Shown here: positions 1 to 9,226 of the stretch, piece by piece
Layout of the letters: each line of letters opens with the position of its first letter
Numbering within the stretch: position 1 is the first letter of the stretch
Assembly (NCBI GenBank): GCA_028820325.1
Contig: JAPPJO010000015.1
Span: 186,001 to 250,000 of the forward strand
DNA: 64,000 nt
From: Gammaproteobacteria bacterium
GTDB taxonomy: Bacteria; Gemmatimonadota; Gemmatimonadetes; Longimicrobiales; Gaopeijiaceae
Direction of reading: 5' to 3'
Position numbers and translations under genes: made by a program
Notes under the pieces: model-generated
What the model saw: the letters and a program-made list of their open reading frames with translations, nothing else
Database searches by the model: none
What the model was told of the DNA's origin: nothing

Positions 1-253
1 GGTTGCCCGAAGCATCGCCGGTGAACATGCGCCCGGTCCGGTTGGAGCCGTGCGCGCCCGGCGCCAGCCCCACCACCACCAGCCGGGCCGCGGGGTCTCC
101 GAATCCGGGCACCGGCCGGCCCCAGTACTCCTCGGTGGCGTAGGCCGCCCGCTTCGTGCGCGCGACCCGCTCCCGCCACTCGACCAGGCGCGGGCATCGG
201 CGGCAGGCGCTGACCTCGGTGGCTAGCGTGGCGAGGGGATGAGTGGGGGTCAC
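1..253 (-). CDS. Uracil-DNA glycosylase, family 5 (UDGb-like), N-terminal part, cut by the window edge
   Basis: Only the first 84 or so codons are present; the gene runs off the left end. Translation of the minus strand gives an early cysteine pair of the CRRCPRL type, typical of the iron-sulfur cluster in family 4/5 enzymes. It then gives the motif [13 protein letters not shown] followed by FTGD, which is the family-5 active-site signature. The enzyme removes uracil, and in this family also some other deaminated bases, from DNA to start base excision repair. The first in-frame start I can find is the GTG at 253; no good ribosome binding site precedes it. It lies 28 bases downstream of the selD-fusion stop on the same strand, so the two are probably cotranscribed. 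Confidence 0.85.
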   Translation of the reverse strand, partial: MTPTHPLATLATEVSACRRCPRLVEWRERVARTKRAAYATEEYWGRPVPGFGDPAARLVVVGLAPGAHGSNRTGRMFTGDASGN

Positions 254-281
254 GATCGGCGGCGGGGGCGGTGATTCGGGC

Positions 282-2597
282 TCATCGCTTGCGTCCAGCG
301 TGGAGGTGCAGCACGCCCGGCTCCCCCGAGGCTTCGTCCTCCGCCAGCACCGTGCCGATCACGACCGCCTGCGGGCAGCCGGCGGCGCGCAGGGCCTTCA
401 CGCACGCCTCGGCCCGGCCGGCGGGGACGCTGGCGAGCAGCCCGCCGGCCGTCTGCGGGTCGAAGAGCAATTGGGTGGCGGGGTCCTCAAGCACCTCGGG
501 GGCGGCGCGCACCGAATCGAGCGCGCACAGGTTCTGCTCCTGGAGCGAGGAGAAGATGCCGAGCCGGGCCAGCTCGAGCGCACCGTCCAGGAAAGGCACG
601 CCGGGGAGGCCGACCGACACCTCCACCCCCGAGGCGCGCGCCATTTCAAGGAGGTGGCCGGCGAGGCCGAAGCCGGTCACGTCGGTGGCGGCCGTGGCTC
701 CGTGTTCGCCGAGGATCCGCGCCGCGGCCCGGTGGGACGCCTGCATGGCGGCGAGCGCGGCGTCGATCCACAGGCTCTGCGCCCTGCCCCGCATCTCCGC
801 GGCGAGGATCACGCCGGTGCCGACCGGGCGGGTGAGCACCAGCCGGTCGCCCGCACGCATGCCCGCCTTGCGCAGCAGATCCTCTGCCGGCGCCGTCCCG
901 GTCACGGAGAAGCCCATGGCGAGTTCGCCCCCCTCGCTCGTGTGCCCGCCGACCAGCGCGACCCCGTCGCGCTCCAGAACCTCGAGCGCCCCTGCCATGA
1001 GCTGGGTGAGATCCTCCTCCATCTTGTCTTCCGCGGCGAGCGGGAGCGTCACCATCGCCATGGCCGCCAGCGGCTCGGCCCCCATCGCGAAGACGTCGCC
1101 GAGCGCGTGATTGGCGCTGATGCGGCCAAAGACGAAGGGGTCCTCGATAAACGAGCGGAAGAAGTCGACGCTCTGCACGGCGACCTGCCCTTCGGGAACC
1201 TCGACCACCGCCGCGTCGTCGGGGGCGCCCAGGCCGACCATCACGCGAGGATCATCCTTGGCGCCCAGCCGGGCCAGCGACCGGAAGAGCAGCTCGCTGC
1301 CCACCTTGGAGCCGCATCCTCCGCAGCGCATCGCGGGACCGGGGCCGAAAGACGCACCCTGCCGACCCTCGCCGCGGGTTGCAGCCTTCGACACGCCTCC
1401 CGGCGCCGGGCCATCGTCGACCCCTTCCCCATCCATCGATGGCAACTCGGTATAGTCGCGGATGAAGCGCCGATCGATGCGGTCCTTCCAGGCCCAGACC
1501 CAGCGACCCGCGACCGTCAGCCCGTTGCGGGCGGCGACCGCATGGCGGCGGCCGGTCGAGATCAGGCTCAGGTATTCGCGCTGGGGCCGGAAGCCGGCAA
1601 GCGCAGCACCGCGCAGGCGGCGCTCGAGGTTGCGGGCGAGCGGCGGGCCCTGACGAACCGCGAAGACGCCGGCCTTGGGACGCGGATACCCTTCCACCGC
1701 GGCGATATCTCCGGCGGCGAAGACATCGGGATGGGACAGGGTCTGCAGGGTGTCGCGCACCCGGATGAAGCCGCGCTCGTCGACTTCAAGACCGGATTGC
1801 CGCGGCCAGTCCGGCGCGCCCGCGGTCGTGACCCAGAGCAGTTCGTCGAAGGTGGCGCGGGATCCGTTTCCGAAGTGCAGTCGAGGGCCGTCCACCCGCA
1901 CCACCCGGTGGTCGGTGTGGACCACGATGCCGTCCTCTTCAAGGATTTGCGCGAAGCGCGCGCGCATGCGCCGCGGGTATGCGGGGAGGATCTCGCTGGA
2001 ATCGGTAAAGAGCTCAATGCGCACGCTGGTGCGCGGCCGACCGGCGGCTTCCGCGGCCCGGGCGAGCCCGTAGCGGATCGAGAGCGCGAGTTCCACGCCG
2101 CCGGCGCCGCCGCCCACGATTCCGATCGAGACCGGGCCGGAACTGCCGGCAACACGCTCGCGGACCCGTGTCCAGCGGGCAAAGAAGCCGTCGATGGGCT
2201 TCACCGGAACCACCGAGCCTTCCGCCCCCTCGACCCGCCGCACGCCGGGCGCTGAACCCGTATTCAGCGAGAGCACGTCGAAGGCCACCGCCGGACGCCC
2301 CGCGCACATCACCCGCTTGTTTTCGAGATCGATCCCGACGACCCGATCGCGCAGGAAGCGGGCTCGAGCGAAACGAGCCAGCGGAGCCAGGTCGATATGG
2401 GCGTCCGCGAACGTGTAGTGCCCGGCGATCAGCCCCGGAAGCATCCCGGAGTAGGGAGCGTTCGATTCCCGCGAGATGAGCGTGACCCGAACTCCGGGCA
2501 TCGGCTTCATGCCGAAGTGCTTGAGCACGGCGACATGGGTGTGTCCGCCGCCGACCAGCACCAGATCCTTGGTCACCGGTCGAGACGGCGACCCCAT
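282..2597 (-). CDS. selD: Pyridine nucleotide-disulfide oxidoreductase fused to selenophosphate synthetase (SelD)
   Basis: A 771-residue two-domain protein. Residues about 8 to 385 are an FAD/NAD-binding oxidoreductase resembling NDH-2, with an N-terminal GGGHTH dinucleotide motif, a second IVGGGAGG motif and a late AAGDIA flavin motif. From about residue 420 it is SelD, which makes selenophosphate from selenide and ATP. The motif GCGSK supplies the catalytic Cys (about 428) and Lys (about 431) equivalent to Cys17 and Lys20 of E. coli SelD. This fusion is a known architecture; the oxidoreductase role is not established, though delivery or reduction of selenium is an attractive guess. The frame is open to 2774, but the ATG at 2597 has a GGGG ribosome binding site just upstream and precedes the conserved region directly. 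The ATG at 2612 is an alternative. Confidence 0.93.
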   Translation of the reverse strand: MGSPSRPVTKDLVLVGGGHTHVAVLKHFGMKPMPGVRVTLISRESNAPYSGMLPGLIAGHYTFADAHIDLAPLARFARARFLRDRVVGIDLENKRVMCAGRPAVAFDVLSLNTGSAPGVRRVEGAEGSVVPVKPIDGFFARWTRVRERVAGSSGPVSIGIVGGGAGGVELALSIRYGLARAAEAAGRPRTSVRIELFTDSSEILPAYPRRMRARFAQILEEDGIVVHTDHRVVRVDGPRLHFGNGSRATFDELLWVTTAGAPDWPRQSGLEVDERGFIRVRDTLQTLSHPDVFAAGDIAAVEGYPRPKAGVFAVRQGPPLARNLERRLRGAALAGFRPQREYLSLISTGRRHAVAARNGLTVAGRWVWAWKDRIDRRFIRDYTELPSMDGEGVDDGPAPGGVSKAATRGEGRQGASFGPGPAMRCGGCGSKVGSELLFRSLARLGAKDDPRVMVGLGAPDDAAVVEVPEGQVAVQSVDFFRSFIEDPFVFGRISANHALGDVFAMGAEPLAAMAMVTLPLAAEDKMEEDLTQLMAGALEVLERDGVALVGGHTSEGGELAMGFSVTGTAPAEDLLRKAGMRAGDRLVLTRPVGTGVILAAEMRGRAQSLWIDAALAAMQASHRAAARILGEHGATAATDVTGFGLAGHLLEMARASGVEVSVGLPGVPFLDGALELARLGIFSSLQEQNLCALDSVRAAPEVLEDPATQLLFDPQTAGGLLASVPAGRAEACVKALRAAGCPQAVVIGTVLAEDEASGEPGVLHLHAGRKR

Positions 2598-2742
2598 GGC
2601 ACCCCTGTGCATGGCCTGAAGATGCCGCTTCAGCGAGGCGCCGTTCAAGGTTCGGGTCTTCCGGGATGCGCGCGGACCGGGAGTGGGCGACCGCGATTGA
2701 CCCGAGGGGGGCGCTGCTAAACGTGCATCGCGGGTCGATCGC

Positions 2743-3684
2743 CTACCGCCCCGTCCCTTCTCCGCGCGCGGCAAGCTCGGACGGAAGCAGGGCCGCGTGC
2801 ATGAACTGGTGGATCGGAGTGGCCACCCCGCACTCGCGACCCAGCCGGACCACTGCGCCGCTCAGCTGCTCCAGCTCGGAGGGCCGGCCGCCCGCGATGT
2901 CGCGATGCATCGAGGGGATCGAGTCTGGCGGGAGGCCGTCGAAGAAGGCCAGCGCATCCGCAATTACGCCATCCGGCAGGCGTATCCCGCGGGCCGCGGC
3001 CACCGCGGCGGTTTCCTCCATCGCGCGGCGCAGGAGTTCACGGGCGGGCGGGGTGGCGCGCACGGCACCAAGGGGCATCCGCGCCACCGAACAGACGCCG
3101 CTCACGGGGGCCATGAGGAGAAGCTTGTGCCAGAGCTCGGCCTCGATGTCGCCCGAGACCACGACGGACATCCCGGGAGCTCGCTCCAGCGCTTCCGCCA
3201 GACGGTCGCAGCGGCCGGTCCGGCGCCCGTCCCGCTCTCCCATCACGATCACCGGGTCGATGCCGGTGTGCCGGATGCGGCCGGGCTCGACCAGCTCGCA
3301 CAGGATGCGGGTCAGGCCGCCGGCCACCGCTTCGGCCGGCAGCGACCGGTCCAGCTGGGTGGCCGCCTCCACGCCGTTCTGGAGCGGGACCACGACCGTG
3401 CCGCCCCCCACCAGCGGCCGTAGCGCCCGCCCGGCCGCCCCGACCTGCCAGGTCTTGGTGGTGACCAGCACGGCGTCCGCCTGCCCGAGCGACGCGGGGT
3501 CATTGGTGGCGGCGACGCGCTCCAGACGTGCATCGCCGCAGATGCTCTCCACGCGCAGGCCGTCCGACCGCAATGCCGCCAACTGACGTCCACGCGCGAC
3601 GAAGACCACCTCCTCGCCCGCCTGGGCCAGCCGCGCCCCGTAGTACCCGCCGACAGCGCCGGCTCCGTAGATGATGATGCGCAT
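2743..3684 (-). CDS. panE: 2-dehydropantoate 2-reductase (ketopantoate reductase)
   Basis: A 313-residue NADPH-dependent reductase of the ApbA/PanE family, which converts ketopantoate to pantoate in coenzyme A synthesis. The N-terminus has a Rossmann motif, [15 protein letters not shown]. The central region has the family TKTWQ and PLQNGVE segments, and the C-terminal helical domain contains the conserved HKLLL stretch. The ATG start has a GGAGAG-type ribosome binding site a few bases upstream. It lies upstream of the selD fusion on the same strand with about 145 bases between them, so joint transcription is possible. No other pantothenate gene is nearby. PanE-like sequences also include other 2-hydroxyacid reductases, so the exact substrate is inferred. 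Confidence 0.88.
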   Translation of the reverse strand: MRIIIYGAGAVGGYYGARLAQAGEEVVFVARGRQLAALRSDGLRVESICGDARLERVAATNDPASLGQADAVLVTTKTWQVGAAGRALRPLVGGGTVVVPLQNGVEAATQLDRSLPAEAVAGGLTRILCELVEPGRIRHTGIDPVIVMGERDGRRTGRCDRLAEALERAPGMSVVVSGDIEAELWHKLLLMAPVSGVCSVARMPLGAVRATPPARELLRRAMEETAAVAAARGIRLPDGVIADALAFFDGLPPDSIPSMHRDIAGGRPSELEQLSGAVVRLGRECGVATPIHQFMHAALLPSELAARGEGTGR

Positions 3685-3810
3685 CAGCAGCTCTCCGAGT
3701 CAGACTCGAAAGACATCGTTGTGCGGCGGGGCGCCGCCATCCGGGCGAAGGTGGCCACGCAAGCTACAGGCAGCCACACCCGCGCACCCGTCCTTTCCCG
3801 CGCCGGGACA

Positions 3811-3837
3811 ATTATCTTGGAGGCGCGAAAAGGAAAG
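3811..3837 (+). promoter_or_regulatory. Possible -10 element and leader upstream of fumC
   Basis: An AT-rich patch at 3811-3818 contains TATCTT, a plausible -10 hexamer, in an otherwise GC-rich intergenic region between the divergent panE and fumC genes. I do not see a convincing -35 at the usual spacing. A nearby ATG at 3840 has only a weak Shine-Dalgarno. Confidence 0.3.
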
Positions 3838-3869
3838 CCATGCATCCCCAACATCCGGAGGTTCCCGGC

Positions 3870-5291
3870 ATGTCCAACCGGTTTCGCGTCGAGCGTGATT
3901 CGCTAGGCGAAGTTCACGTTCCCGCCGATGCCCTCTACGGGGCTCAGACGCAGCGCGCCTTCGAGAACTTCCCCATCAGCGGCCAACGGTTCGGGCGCCG
4001 CTTCATCCAGGCGCTGGGGCTGATCAAGAAATCCGCCGCGCGGGTCAACCGCGAACTGGGATACCTGGACGGCCACACGGCGCGGGCGATCGCCGAGGCC
4101 GCCATCGAGGTCGCGCGCGGCGACCGAGACGGCGAATTCGTGCTCGACGTCTACCAGACCGGCTCCGGGACATCCTCGAACATGAACGCCAACGAGGTGA
4201 TTGCGGCGCTGGCCAACCGCATCCTGGAAACCTCCGAAGACTCCGGCGTGCATCGCAGCGACCGCGTGCATCCCAACGACCACGTCAACTTCGGCCAGTC
4301 CTCCAACGACGTCATCCCGACGGCGATCCACGTCTCGGCGCGCACCGCGATCGAGGAGGAGCTGATTCCCGCGCTCGAACACCTGCGGGAGCTGCTGGCG
4401 GCCAGGGCGGAGGCCTTCGACGGCGTGCTCAAGTCCGGCCGCACCCACCTGATGGACGCCACCCCGGTGCGGCTGGGCCAGGAGTTCGGCGGCTACGCGA
4501 TGCAGGTCACGCGCGCCATCGAGCGCCTGCGACACGCCTCAACGGAACTGGCCGAGCTGGCGCTGGGCGGCACGGCCACCGGAACCGGCATCAATACCCA
4601 CCCCGACTTCGCACGCCTCACCATCGAGCATCTCTCCCGGGAGACCGGCCTCGCGTTTCGCGAAGCGGAAGACCACTTCGCGGCGCAGGGCTCGCAGGAT
4701 GCCTGCGTGAGCGCCTCCGGAGCCCTGAACTCCGCGGCATCCGGCCTGATGAAGATCGCCGACGACATCCGCTGGCTCTCATCGGGCCCGACTTCGGGCA
4801 TTCACGAGATCCGGCTTCCCGCCGTGCAGCCGGGGAGTTCCATCATGCCCGGCAAGGTGAACCCGGTCATGTCGGAGGCGCTGATGATGGTCGCGGCGCG
4901 CGTCGCCGGGAACCACACTACGGTCACCATCGCCGGAAGCCGCGGCAACTTCGAGCTGAACGTCATGCTGCCGGTCATCGCCCACTCCCTGCTCGAGTCG
5001 ATCACGCTGCTCGCGGGGGCGAGCCGCGCCTTCGCGGATCGGTGTGTCGCGGGCATCGAGGCCAACGAACGGCGGGCGCGCGAACTGCTCGACCGGAACC
5101 CCGCGATCGCGACCGCGCTCAACCCCTACATCGGCTACGACGCGGCCGCCGGGGTGGCCAAGGAGGCCGCCCGCGAGGGCCGGGCGGTGCGCGACGTCGT
5201 GCGCTCGAGGGGGTTGCTCGACGAAGAGACGCTGGAGGAGGCGCTGGATGTGCGCGCAATGACCGAGCCGGGGTTGCCGGCGAAGGAATAG
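3870..5291 (+). CDS. fumC: Fumarate hydratase class II
   Basis: Fumarase of the iron-independent class II, which interconverts fumarate and malate in the citric acid cycle; about 473 residues, as expected. The family signature [11 protein letters not shown] (catalytic Ser loop) is intact near residue 320, as is [11 protein letters not shown] with the catalytic His region. The frame is open from an ATG at 3840. The start at 3870 is preferred because GGAGG lies 8 bases upstream (3857-3861) and because the protein then begins like E. coli FumC, a few residues before the DS-G--VPAD motif. It stands alone, divergent from panE and convergent with the dsbA-like gene, so it is probably monocistronic. 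Confidence 0.96.
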   Translation: MSNRFRVERDSLGEVHVPADALYGAQTQRAFENFPISGQRFGRRFIQALGLIKKSAARVNRELGYLDGHTARAIAEAAIEVARGDRDGEFVLDVYQTGSGTSSNMNANEVIAALANRILETSEDSGVHRSDRVHPNDHVNFGQSSNDVIPTAIHVSARTAIEEELIPALEHLRELLAARAEAFDGVLKSGRTHLMDATPVRLGQEFGGYAMQVTRAIERLRHASTELAELALGGTATGTGINTHPDFARLTIEHLSRETGLAFREAEDHFAAQGSQDACVSASGALNSAASGLMKIADDIRWLSSGPTSGIHEIRLPAVQPGSSIMPGKVNPVMSEALMMVAARVAGNHTTVTIAGSRGNFELNVMLPVIAHSLLESITLLAGASRAFADRCVAGIEANERRARELLDRNPAIATALNPYIGYDAAAGVAKEAAREGRAVRDVVRSRGLLDEETLEEALDVRAMTEPGLPAKE

Positions 5292-5324
5292 CCAACTGCG
5301 CGCGGTACTTCCCGAAGAAGTAGA

Positions 5325-5364
5325 CCGGAATTGGCTAAACTAACTGGACTAAGCTAATCTCCGG
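5325..5364. terminator. Hairpin in the convergent fumC/dsbA gap, possible bidirectional terminator
   Basis: The arms 5325-5336 and 5352-5364 pair over 12 positions with one bulged base and one G-T wobble, around a 15-base AT-rich loop. The 3' arm overlaps the last codons and stop of the dsbA-like gene (5354-5356). There is no T-run on the plus side. On the minus side the hairpin is followed by a pyrimidine-rich TCTACTTCTTC. It is placed where both converging transcripts should end. Confidence 0.45.
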
Positions 5365-6061
5365 GCCCCGACAGGCGAGTCACGGCTTCCTCGAAGGAGG
5401 AGATTCCTTCCTCGCCGGTGAGCTTGACCTCTCCGGTCAGTTCCCCGCCCCGGTTGACCACGAACGTGGGCGTCCCCTCGACGGACAGCACCTGGGCCAG
5501 GTTCATGTCGCTCAGGATGAGGGGCGCGACCGTGTCGCGGATGAGGCAGGCCTGGAAATCCTCCAGCGGGAGGTTGATGTCGGCCGCGAACTGGAGGAAG
5601 ACGGGAATCGGGTCCTGCAGCGGCTGCCACACGCTCTGGTTCATGTACAGACGGTGCTGCATCGCCTCGAAGCCCTGCCGGTCGTTCAGACCACCCGCGC
5701 ACAGGGCAGCCTCGGCCGCGTGAAACCCGCGCATGAGACGGGCCAGCGGAAACATGCGCACCACGAAGTTCGCCCTCCCCGTGTCGACGAGGTTCGTCTT
5801 CAGCGAATCGGTGCGCAGAATGTAGAAGGACCGGCAGGTGGGACAGCCGAAGTCGATGAACTCGTCGATGCGGGCCAAGGTGGAGTCCACCATGTAGATG
5901 CGCGAATTGTCGGCGCGCTCCAGGAAGTCGACGTCCGCCACGCTGAGCGCGAGCCCGGCGGGAAGCTCCTGCTGCAGCCCGCTGGCGGACATGGGGATCG
6001 CCGCCGCGAGGGCGAGCGCCGCAATCGTCGCCCGCCCGGCACGCTGATGTGCCTTTCTCAT
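5354..6061 (-). CDS. DsbA-family periplasmic thiol-disulfide protein
   Basis: A 235-residue exported protein with a basic N-terminus and a hydrophobic stretch (residues about 11 to 27) that looks like a signal peptide. The thioredoxin-fold core has a CPTC redox motif at residues 73-76 (FGCPTCRSF) and a cis-proline segment, EGTPTFVV, near residue 196. The middle insertion is helical, as in DsbA-type proteins. It probably oxidises or isomerises disulfides in exported proteins. No DsbB partner is adjacent. It follows a small lipoprotein gene with a 3-base gap and is surely cotranscribed with it. The exact redox role (oxidase or isomerase) cannot be read from the sequence. Confidence 0.85.
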   Translation of the reverse strand: MRKAHQRAGRATIAALALAAAIPMSASGLQQELPAGLALSVADVDFLERADNSRIYMVDSTLARIDEFIDFGCPTCRSFYILRTDSLKTNLVDTGRANFVVRMFPLARLMRGFHAAEAALCAGGLNDRQGFEAMQHRLYMNQSVWQPLQDPIPVFLQFAADINLPLEDFQACLIRDTVAPLILSDMNLAQVLSVEGTPTFVVNRGGELTGEVKLTGEEGISSFEEAVTRLSGPGD

Positions 6062-6064
6062 GGT

Positions 6065-6436
6065 TCAGCGACCTCTGGGGATCAGGCGAACGTAGCCGGC
6101 CTGGATCAGGAGATCGAACATTTCACCGGCAGTGACCGCCAACTCCTGGGTGCGGTAGTTGCCGCCTCCCAGCATATCGATTTCGAAGCCGATGGTGGGC
6201 AGCCTCCACTCGCGCGTGAACCGCTGGCGCGTCTTGCCGGAAACGTTACCCAGCCGGGTGCGTCCGCCGCCGGTGGAGATGTAGATGCGGGCGTCGTTGA
6301 AGTCGAGGTTGTCGACAAAGATGGTGATATCCCGCGATGGCTCGCCGCCGATGCCGGGCGGCGGTCGCTGTCCCGCGCAGCCGGCAGCCAGCAACGTCGC
6401 CAGCACACAGAAAGCGAAAAGGGGTCGAGTCGTCAT
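6065..6436 (-). CDS. Small lipoprotein of unknown function
   Basis: A 123-residue protein with a type II signal peptide: a hydrophobic stretch ends in the lipobox LAAGC, with Cys20 as the predicted lipidated residue. The mature part is short and beta-rich. It contains DITIFVDNLDFNDARIYI, a pattern seen in many small secreted proteins of unknown role from GC-rich environmental bacteria. The ATG has a GGAGG 7 bases upstream, which makes this start firm. It is the first gene of a two-gene operon with the DsbA-like protein, so a role in periplasmic protein handling is possible but unproven. Confidence 0.75.
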   Translation of the reverse strand: MTTRPLFAFCVLATLLAAGCAGQRPPPGIGGEPSRDITIFVDNLDFNDARIYISTGGGRTRLGNVSGKTRQRFTREWRLPTIGFEIDMLGGGNYRTQELAVTAGEMFDLLIQAGYVRLIPRGR

Positions 6437-6501
6437 GATGCGTCCTCCCGCGGGGACCGGGCCGGCTGGTGGCCGGGGGTCCGTGGTTCCTGCCTTTGTA
6501 C

Positions 6502-6530
6502 ATTGTATCGCGAGCGGCGCGCGCTTGCTA
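6502..6530 (-). promoter_or_regulatory. Candidate promoter for the lipoprotein/dsbA operon
   Basis: On the minus strand TACAAT (6507-6502) is a good -10 match. A weak -35-like TAGCAA (6530-6525) lies 17 bases upstream. The predicted transcript would have a leader of about 60 bases. The -35 match is poor, so only the -10 is persuasive. Confidence 0.4.
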
Positions 6531-6603
6531 CCGAAACGGGCGCTGGCGAGCGGGTCCGTCCCCGTCGCGCCCGGGACGGGGTTGCCCGCGTGCGGTTCGC
6601 TGA

Positions 6604-6616
6604 TGAACCTGGTTCA
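6604..6616. promoter_or_regulatory. Perfect 13-base palindrome, possible operator
   Basis: TGAACC-T-GGTTCA is a perfect inverted repeat with a single central base. It lies in the 269-base divergent gap (6437-6705) between the lipoprotein/dsbA operon and apgM, about 90 bases before apgM. Half-sites GAAC/GTTC are of the kind bound by dimeric helix-turn-helix regulators. No regulator can be named. The rest of the gap shows only the candidate promoter already listed. Confidence 0.4.
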
Positions 6617-6705
6617 CGGGCTGGACGGCGCGCGCGCGGTGGGCAGACGGTCAGTCAATCATCTCCGAGGTTCAGGATGCCGATGACGGACGGAGGGCGG
6701 GCGGC

Positions 6706-7923
6706 GTGAGCAGGGTGACGCGGTTTCCGGACGACCTGGTGGAGCGCATGCCGGGTAGCGAAGCGATCACCCTGATCGTGGTTGACGGGGTCGGCGGGCT
6801 CCCCCACCCCGCCACCGGCCTGACCGAACTGGAGTCGGCGACCACGCCCAACCTGGATGCGATGGCCGCGGAGAGCTCGCTGGGCATGCACGTCCCGGTC
6901 GCGCCCGGGGTCACGCCCGGGAGCGGCCCCGCCCACCTCGCCCTGTTCGGGTACGACCCCGCCCGCCACCTGATCGGACGCGGCGTGCTGGCCGCGCTGG
7001 GGGTCGGGATTCGCCTGCGCGAGGGGGATGTGGCGGCCCGGCTCAACCTGGCCACCCTGGACGGGCGGGGCCGCGTGACCGACCGCCGCGCGGGTCGCCC
7101 CGGCAACCCGGACGGCCGGCGGCTGGTGCGCCGGTTGCAGGACGGCGTGACCGCGCCTCCAGGGGTGGACCTCCACTTCCAGCACGTCATGGAGCATCGC
7201 GCCGTGATGGTGCTGCGCGGCGACGGTCTCGGCGCGGAGGTATCCGACACCGACCCGCAGCGGACCGGCATTCCACCCCGGCCTCCCCGCGCGCCCGAGG
7301 GGGACGCGGCGTCGGCGCGCACCGCCCGGATCGCCGACCAGATTCTCGCGCGGGCGGCGGAGGTGCTGGCGACCGAGCCTGTCGCCAACGGCCTTCTCGC
7401 CCGCGGGTTCGCCGAATATCGCGCGCCGGCGGGCTTTTCCCGGCGGTATGGGCTCAAGGCGGTGGCGGTGGCGCGCTATCCCATGTACCGGGGGGCGGCC
7501 GGTCTCGTCGGGATGGAGCTGGCCGGAACCCCGGCCTCGGATGAGGAAGCGGTGGAACTGATGCAGGGGACCGCCGGACACGCCGACTTCCGCTTTTTCC
7601 ACTACAAGGCCACGGATTCCCGAGGGGAGGACGGGGATTTCGAGGGCAAGGTCGCCGCCATCGAGGCGCTGGACCGTCTCCTCCCGGGGCTGGACGACGG
7701 CGGCGTGGTGATCGTCACCGGTGACCACAGCACCCCGGCGACCATGGCCGGCCATTCCTGGCACGCGGTGCCGCTCCTGATCCGGTCGCGCCACGCCCGG
7801 CCGACCGGGCGCCGCCTTACCGAGAGCGCGTGCCGGCGGGGCGATGTGGGCACCATCGCCGCGCGGCATATCATGTCGCTGGCCTTGGCTCACGCCGGAC
7901 GGCTGGCGAAATTCGGCAGCTGA
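6706..7923 (+). CDS. apgM: 2,3-bisphosphoglycerate-independent phosphoglycerate mutase, archaeal type
   Basis: A 405-residue member of the alkaline-phosphatase superfamily that interconverts 3- and 2-phosphoglycerate in glycolysis and gluconeogenesis. The N-terminal metal-binding Asp lies in IVVDGVGG (about residue 27). The phosphorylated Ser is in TPGSGPAHLALFGY (about residue 73). The C-terminal metal site is TGDHSTP followed by the conserved H of GHSWHAVPLL. The start is a GTG with GGGCGG upstream; no better start is visible. This short form, distinct from the 510-residue GpmI, occurs in archaea and scattered bacteria. It is followed after 31 bases by the M16 peptidase pair on the same strand. 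Confidence 0.92.
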   Translation: MSRVTRFPDDLVERMPGSEAITLIVVDGVGGLPHPATGLTELESATTPNLDAMAAESSLGMHVPVAPGVTPGSGPAHLALFGYDPARHLIGRGVLAALGVGIRLREGDVAARLNLATLDGRGRVTDRRAGRPGNPDGRRLVRRLQDGVTAPPGVDLHFQHVMEHRAVMVLRGDGLGAEVSDTDPQRTGIPPRPPRAPEGDAASARTARIADQILARAAEVLATEPVANGLLARGFAEYRAPAGFSRRYGLKAVAVARYPMYRGAAGLVGMELAGTPASDEEAVELMQGTAGHADFRFFHYKATDSRGEDGDFEGKVAAIEALDRLLPGLDDGGVVIVTGDHSTPATMAGHSWHAVPLLIRSRHARPTGRRLTESACRRGDVGTIAARHIMSLALAHAGRLAKFGS

Positions 7924-7954
7924 AACCGTCGTCTTCCGCCGCCGGGAAGCACCT

Positions 7955-9226
7955 GTGATCTCCATCCCCTGCGAAGAGCACCGCCTGGAGAACGGACTCC
8001 GGATCGTCCTTTCCCCGGAGCCCTCCGTGCCCATCGTCGCGGTGAACCTCTGGTACGACGTGGGTTCCCGGAACGAAGGCCCGGGGCAGACCGGTCTGGC
8101 TCATCTCTTCGAGCACATGATGTTCCAGGGCTCGCGCCACGTGGCCGGCAACCAGCACTTCGAGCTGCTTGAGGGCGTGGGCGGATCGGCCAACGCCTCC
8201 ACCTGGTTCGACCGGACCAACTACTACGAGACCCTCCCTTCGCACCATCTCGAGCTGGCGCTGTGGCTCGAAGCGGATCGCATGGGCTGGATGCTTCCCG
8301 CACTCACCGCCGCGAAGCTCGAGAACCAGCGCGACGTCGTGAAGAACGAGCGCCGCCAGCGCTACGACAACCAGCCCTACGGCGACTGGGATGAGCGCAT
8401 GCTCGCGATGGTGTATCCACCGGGGCATCCCTATCGCCATCCGGTCATCGGCTCCCTGGAGGACATCGACGGGTTCACGCTCGGTGATCTCGAGTCGTTC
8501 TTTCGCGCCTACTACGCCCCCGACAACGCCGTCCTCACACTCTGCGGCGGCTTCGAGGCCGGGCGCGCGCTCGAATGGATCAAGCGCTACTTCGGCGACA
8601 TTCCTCCGGGAGCCGGGACGCGGATGATTCCCGGGGACGCGGACGCGGAACGCGAGAACCACGTCGATGCCGGCCAGACGGTCGAGGCCGATGTGCCGCT
8701 CACGCGGGTCTACGCCGGGATGCGCGTGCCCACCTTCGACGATCCCGCCTTCTACGCCGCCGACGTCGCGGGCGACATTCTGGGACGCGGGCGGGCGTCG
8801 CGTCTCCACCGCTCGCTCGTGCTGGAGCGCCGGCTCGCCAAGGATGTCGCGGCACACGTTTTTCCGTTGATGACCGGAGCCGCGATGATGGTGGTTCAGG
8901 CCACCGGCAACCTCGGGGTCGATCCCGGGGAGCTGGCGGCGGCCGTCGTCGAGCAGATCGAGGGACTTGGTGCGATCTCGTCCGAGGAAGTCGCCAGGGC
9001 CCTGGCCATGGCGGAGACTGCCATCCTGGGGCAACTCGAGGTCGTGGCCCAGCGGGCTGACCTGCTCTCGATGTTTGCGACCCAGTTCGGAGATCCGGCC
9101 CGCATCTCCACGGAGATCGATCGCCTGCGCGCGGTGACGCCGGAGGCGGTGCAGACCCTGGTCGAAGAGCGCCTCGAGCCCGGGAACCGGGCGATTCTGA
9201 CGTACGTGCCGCGGGCATCCGCGTGA
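7955..9226 (+). CDS. M16 family zinc metallopeptidase, catalytic subunit
   Basis: A 423-residue insulinase/processing-peptidase-like protein. The inverted zinc motif HxxEH is present as HLFEH at residues 50-54, in the usual context after the W-DVGSRNE segment, so this subunit should be catalytic. The open frame extends back to 7844 inside apgM, but the GTG at 7955 is the better start. It follows GGGAAG by 5 bases and is directly followed by the usual EEHRLENGLR beginning. No clear signal peptide is seen, so it may be cytoplasmic. Its stop overlaps the start of the partner subunit by 4 bases (GTGA), which implies stoichiometric synthesis of a heterodimer. The substrate is unknown. Confidence 0.92.
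   Translation: MISIPCEEHRLENGLRIVLSPEPSVPIVAVNLWYDVGSRNEGPGQTGLAHLFEHMMFQGSRHVAGNQHFELLEGVGGSANASTWFDRTNYYETLPSHHLELALWLEADRMGWMLPALTAAKLENQRDVVKNERRQRYDNQPYGDWDERMLAMVYPPGHPYRHPVIGSLEDIDGFTLGDLESFFRAYYAPDNAVLTLCGGFEAGRALEWIKRYFGDIPPGAGTRMIPGDADAERENHVDAGQTVEADVPLTRVYAGMRVPTFDDPAFYAADVAGDILGRGRASRLHRSLVLERRLAKDVAAHVFPLMTGAAMMVVQATGNLGVDPGELAAAVVEQIEGLGAISSEEVARALAMAETAILGQLEVVAQRADLLSMFATQFGDPARISTEIDRLRAVTPEAVQTLVEERLEPGNRAILTYVPRASA

Noticed and set aside
243..2255. A 670-codon open frame on the plus strand opposite the selD fusion
   Set aside because: It is the complement of a well-supported conserved gene, has no recognisable domain, and long antisense frames are expected from the codon bias of a very GC-rich genome.
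5654..6709. 351-codon plus-strand frame through the dsbA/lipoprotein operon
   Set aside because: It is antisense to two genes with signal peptides and clear motifs, and has no domain of its own.
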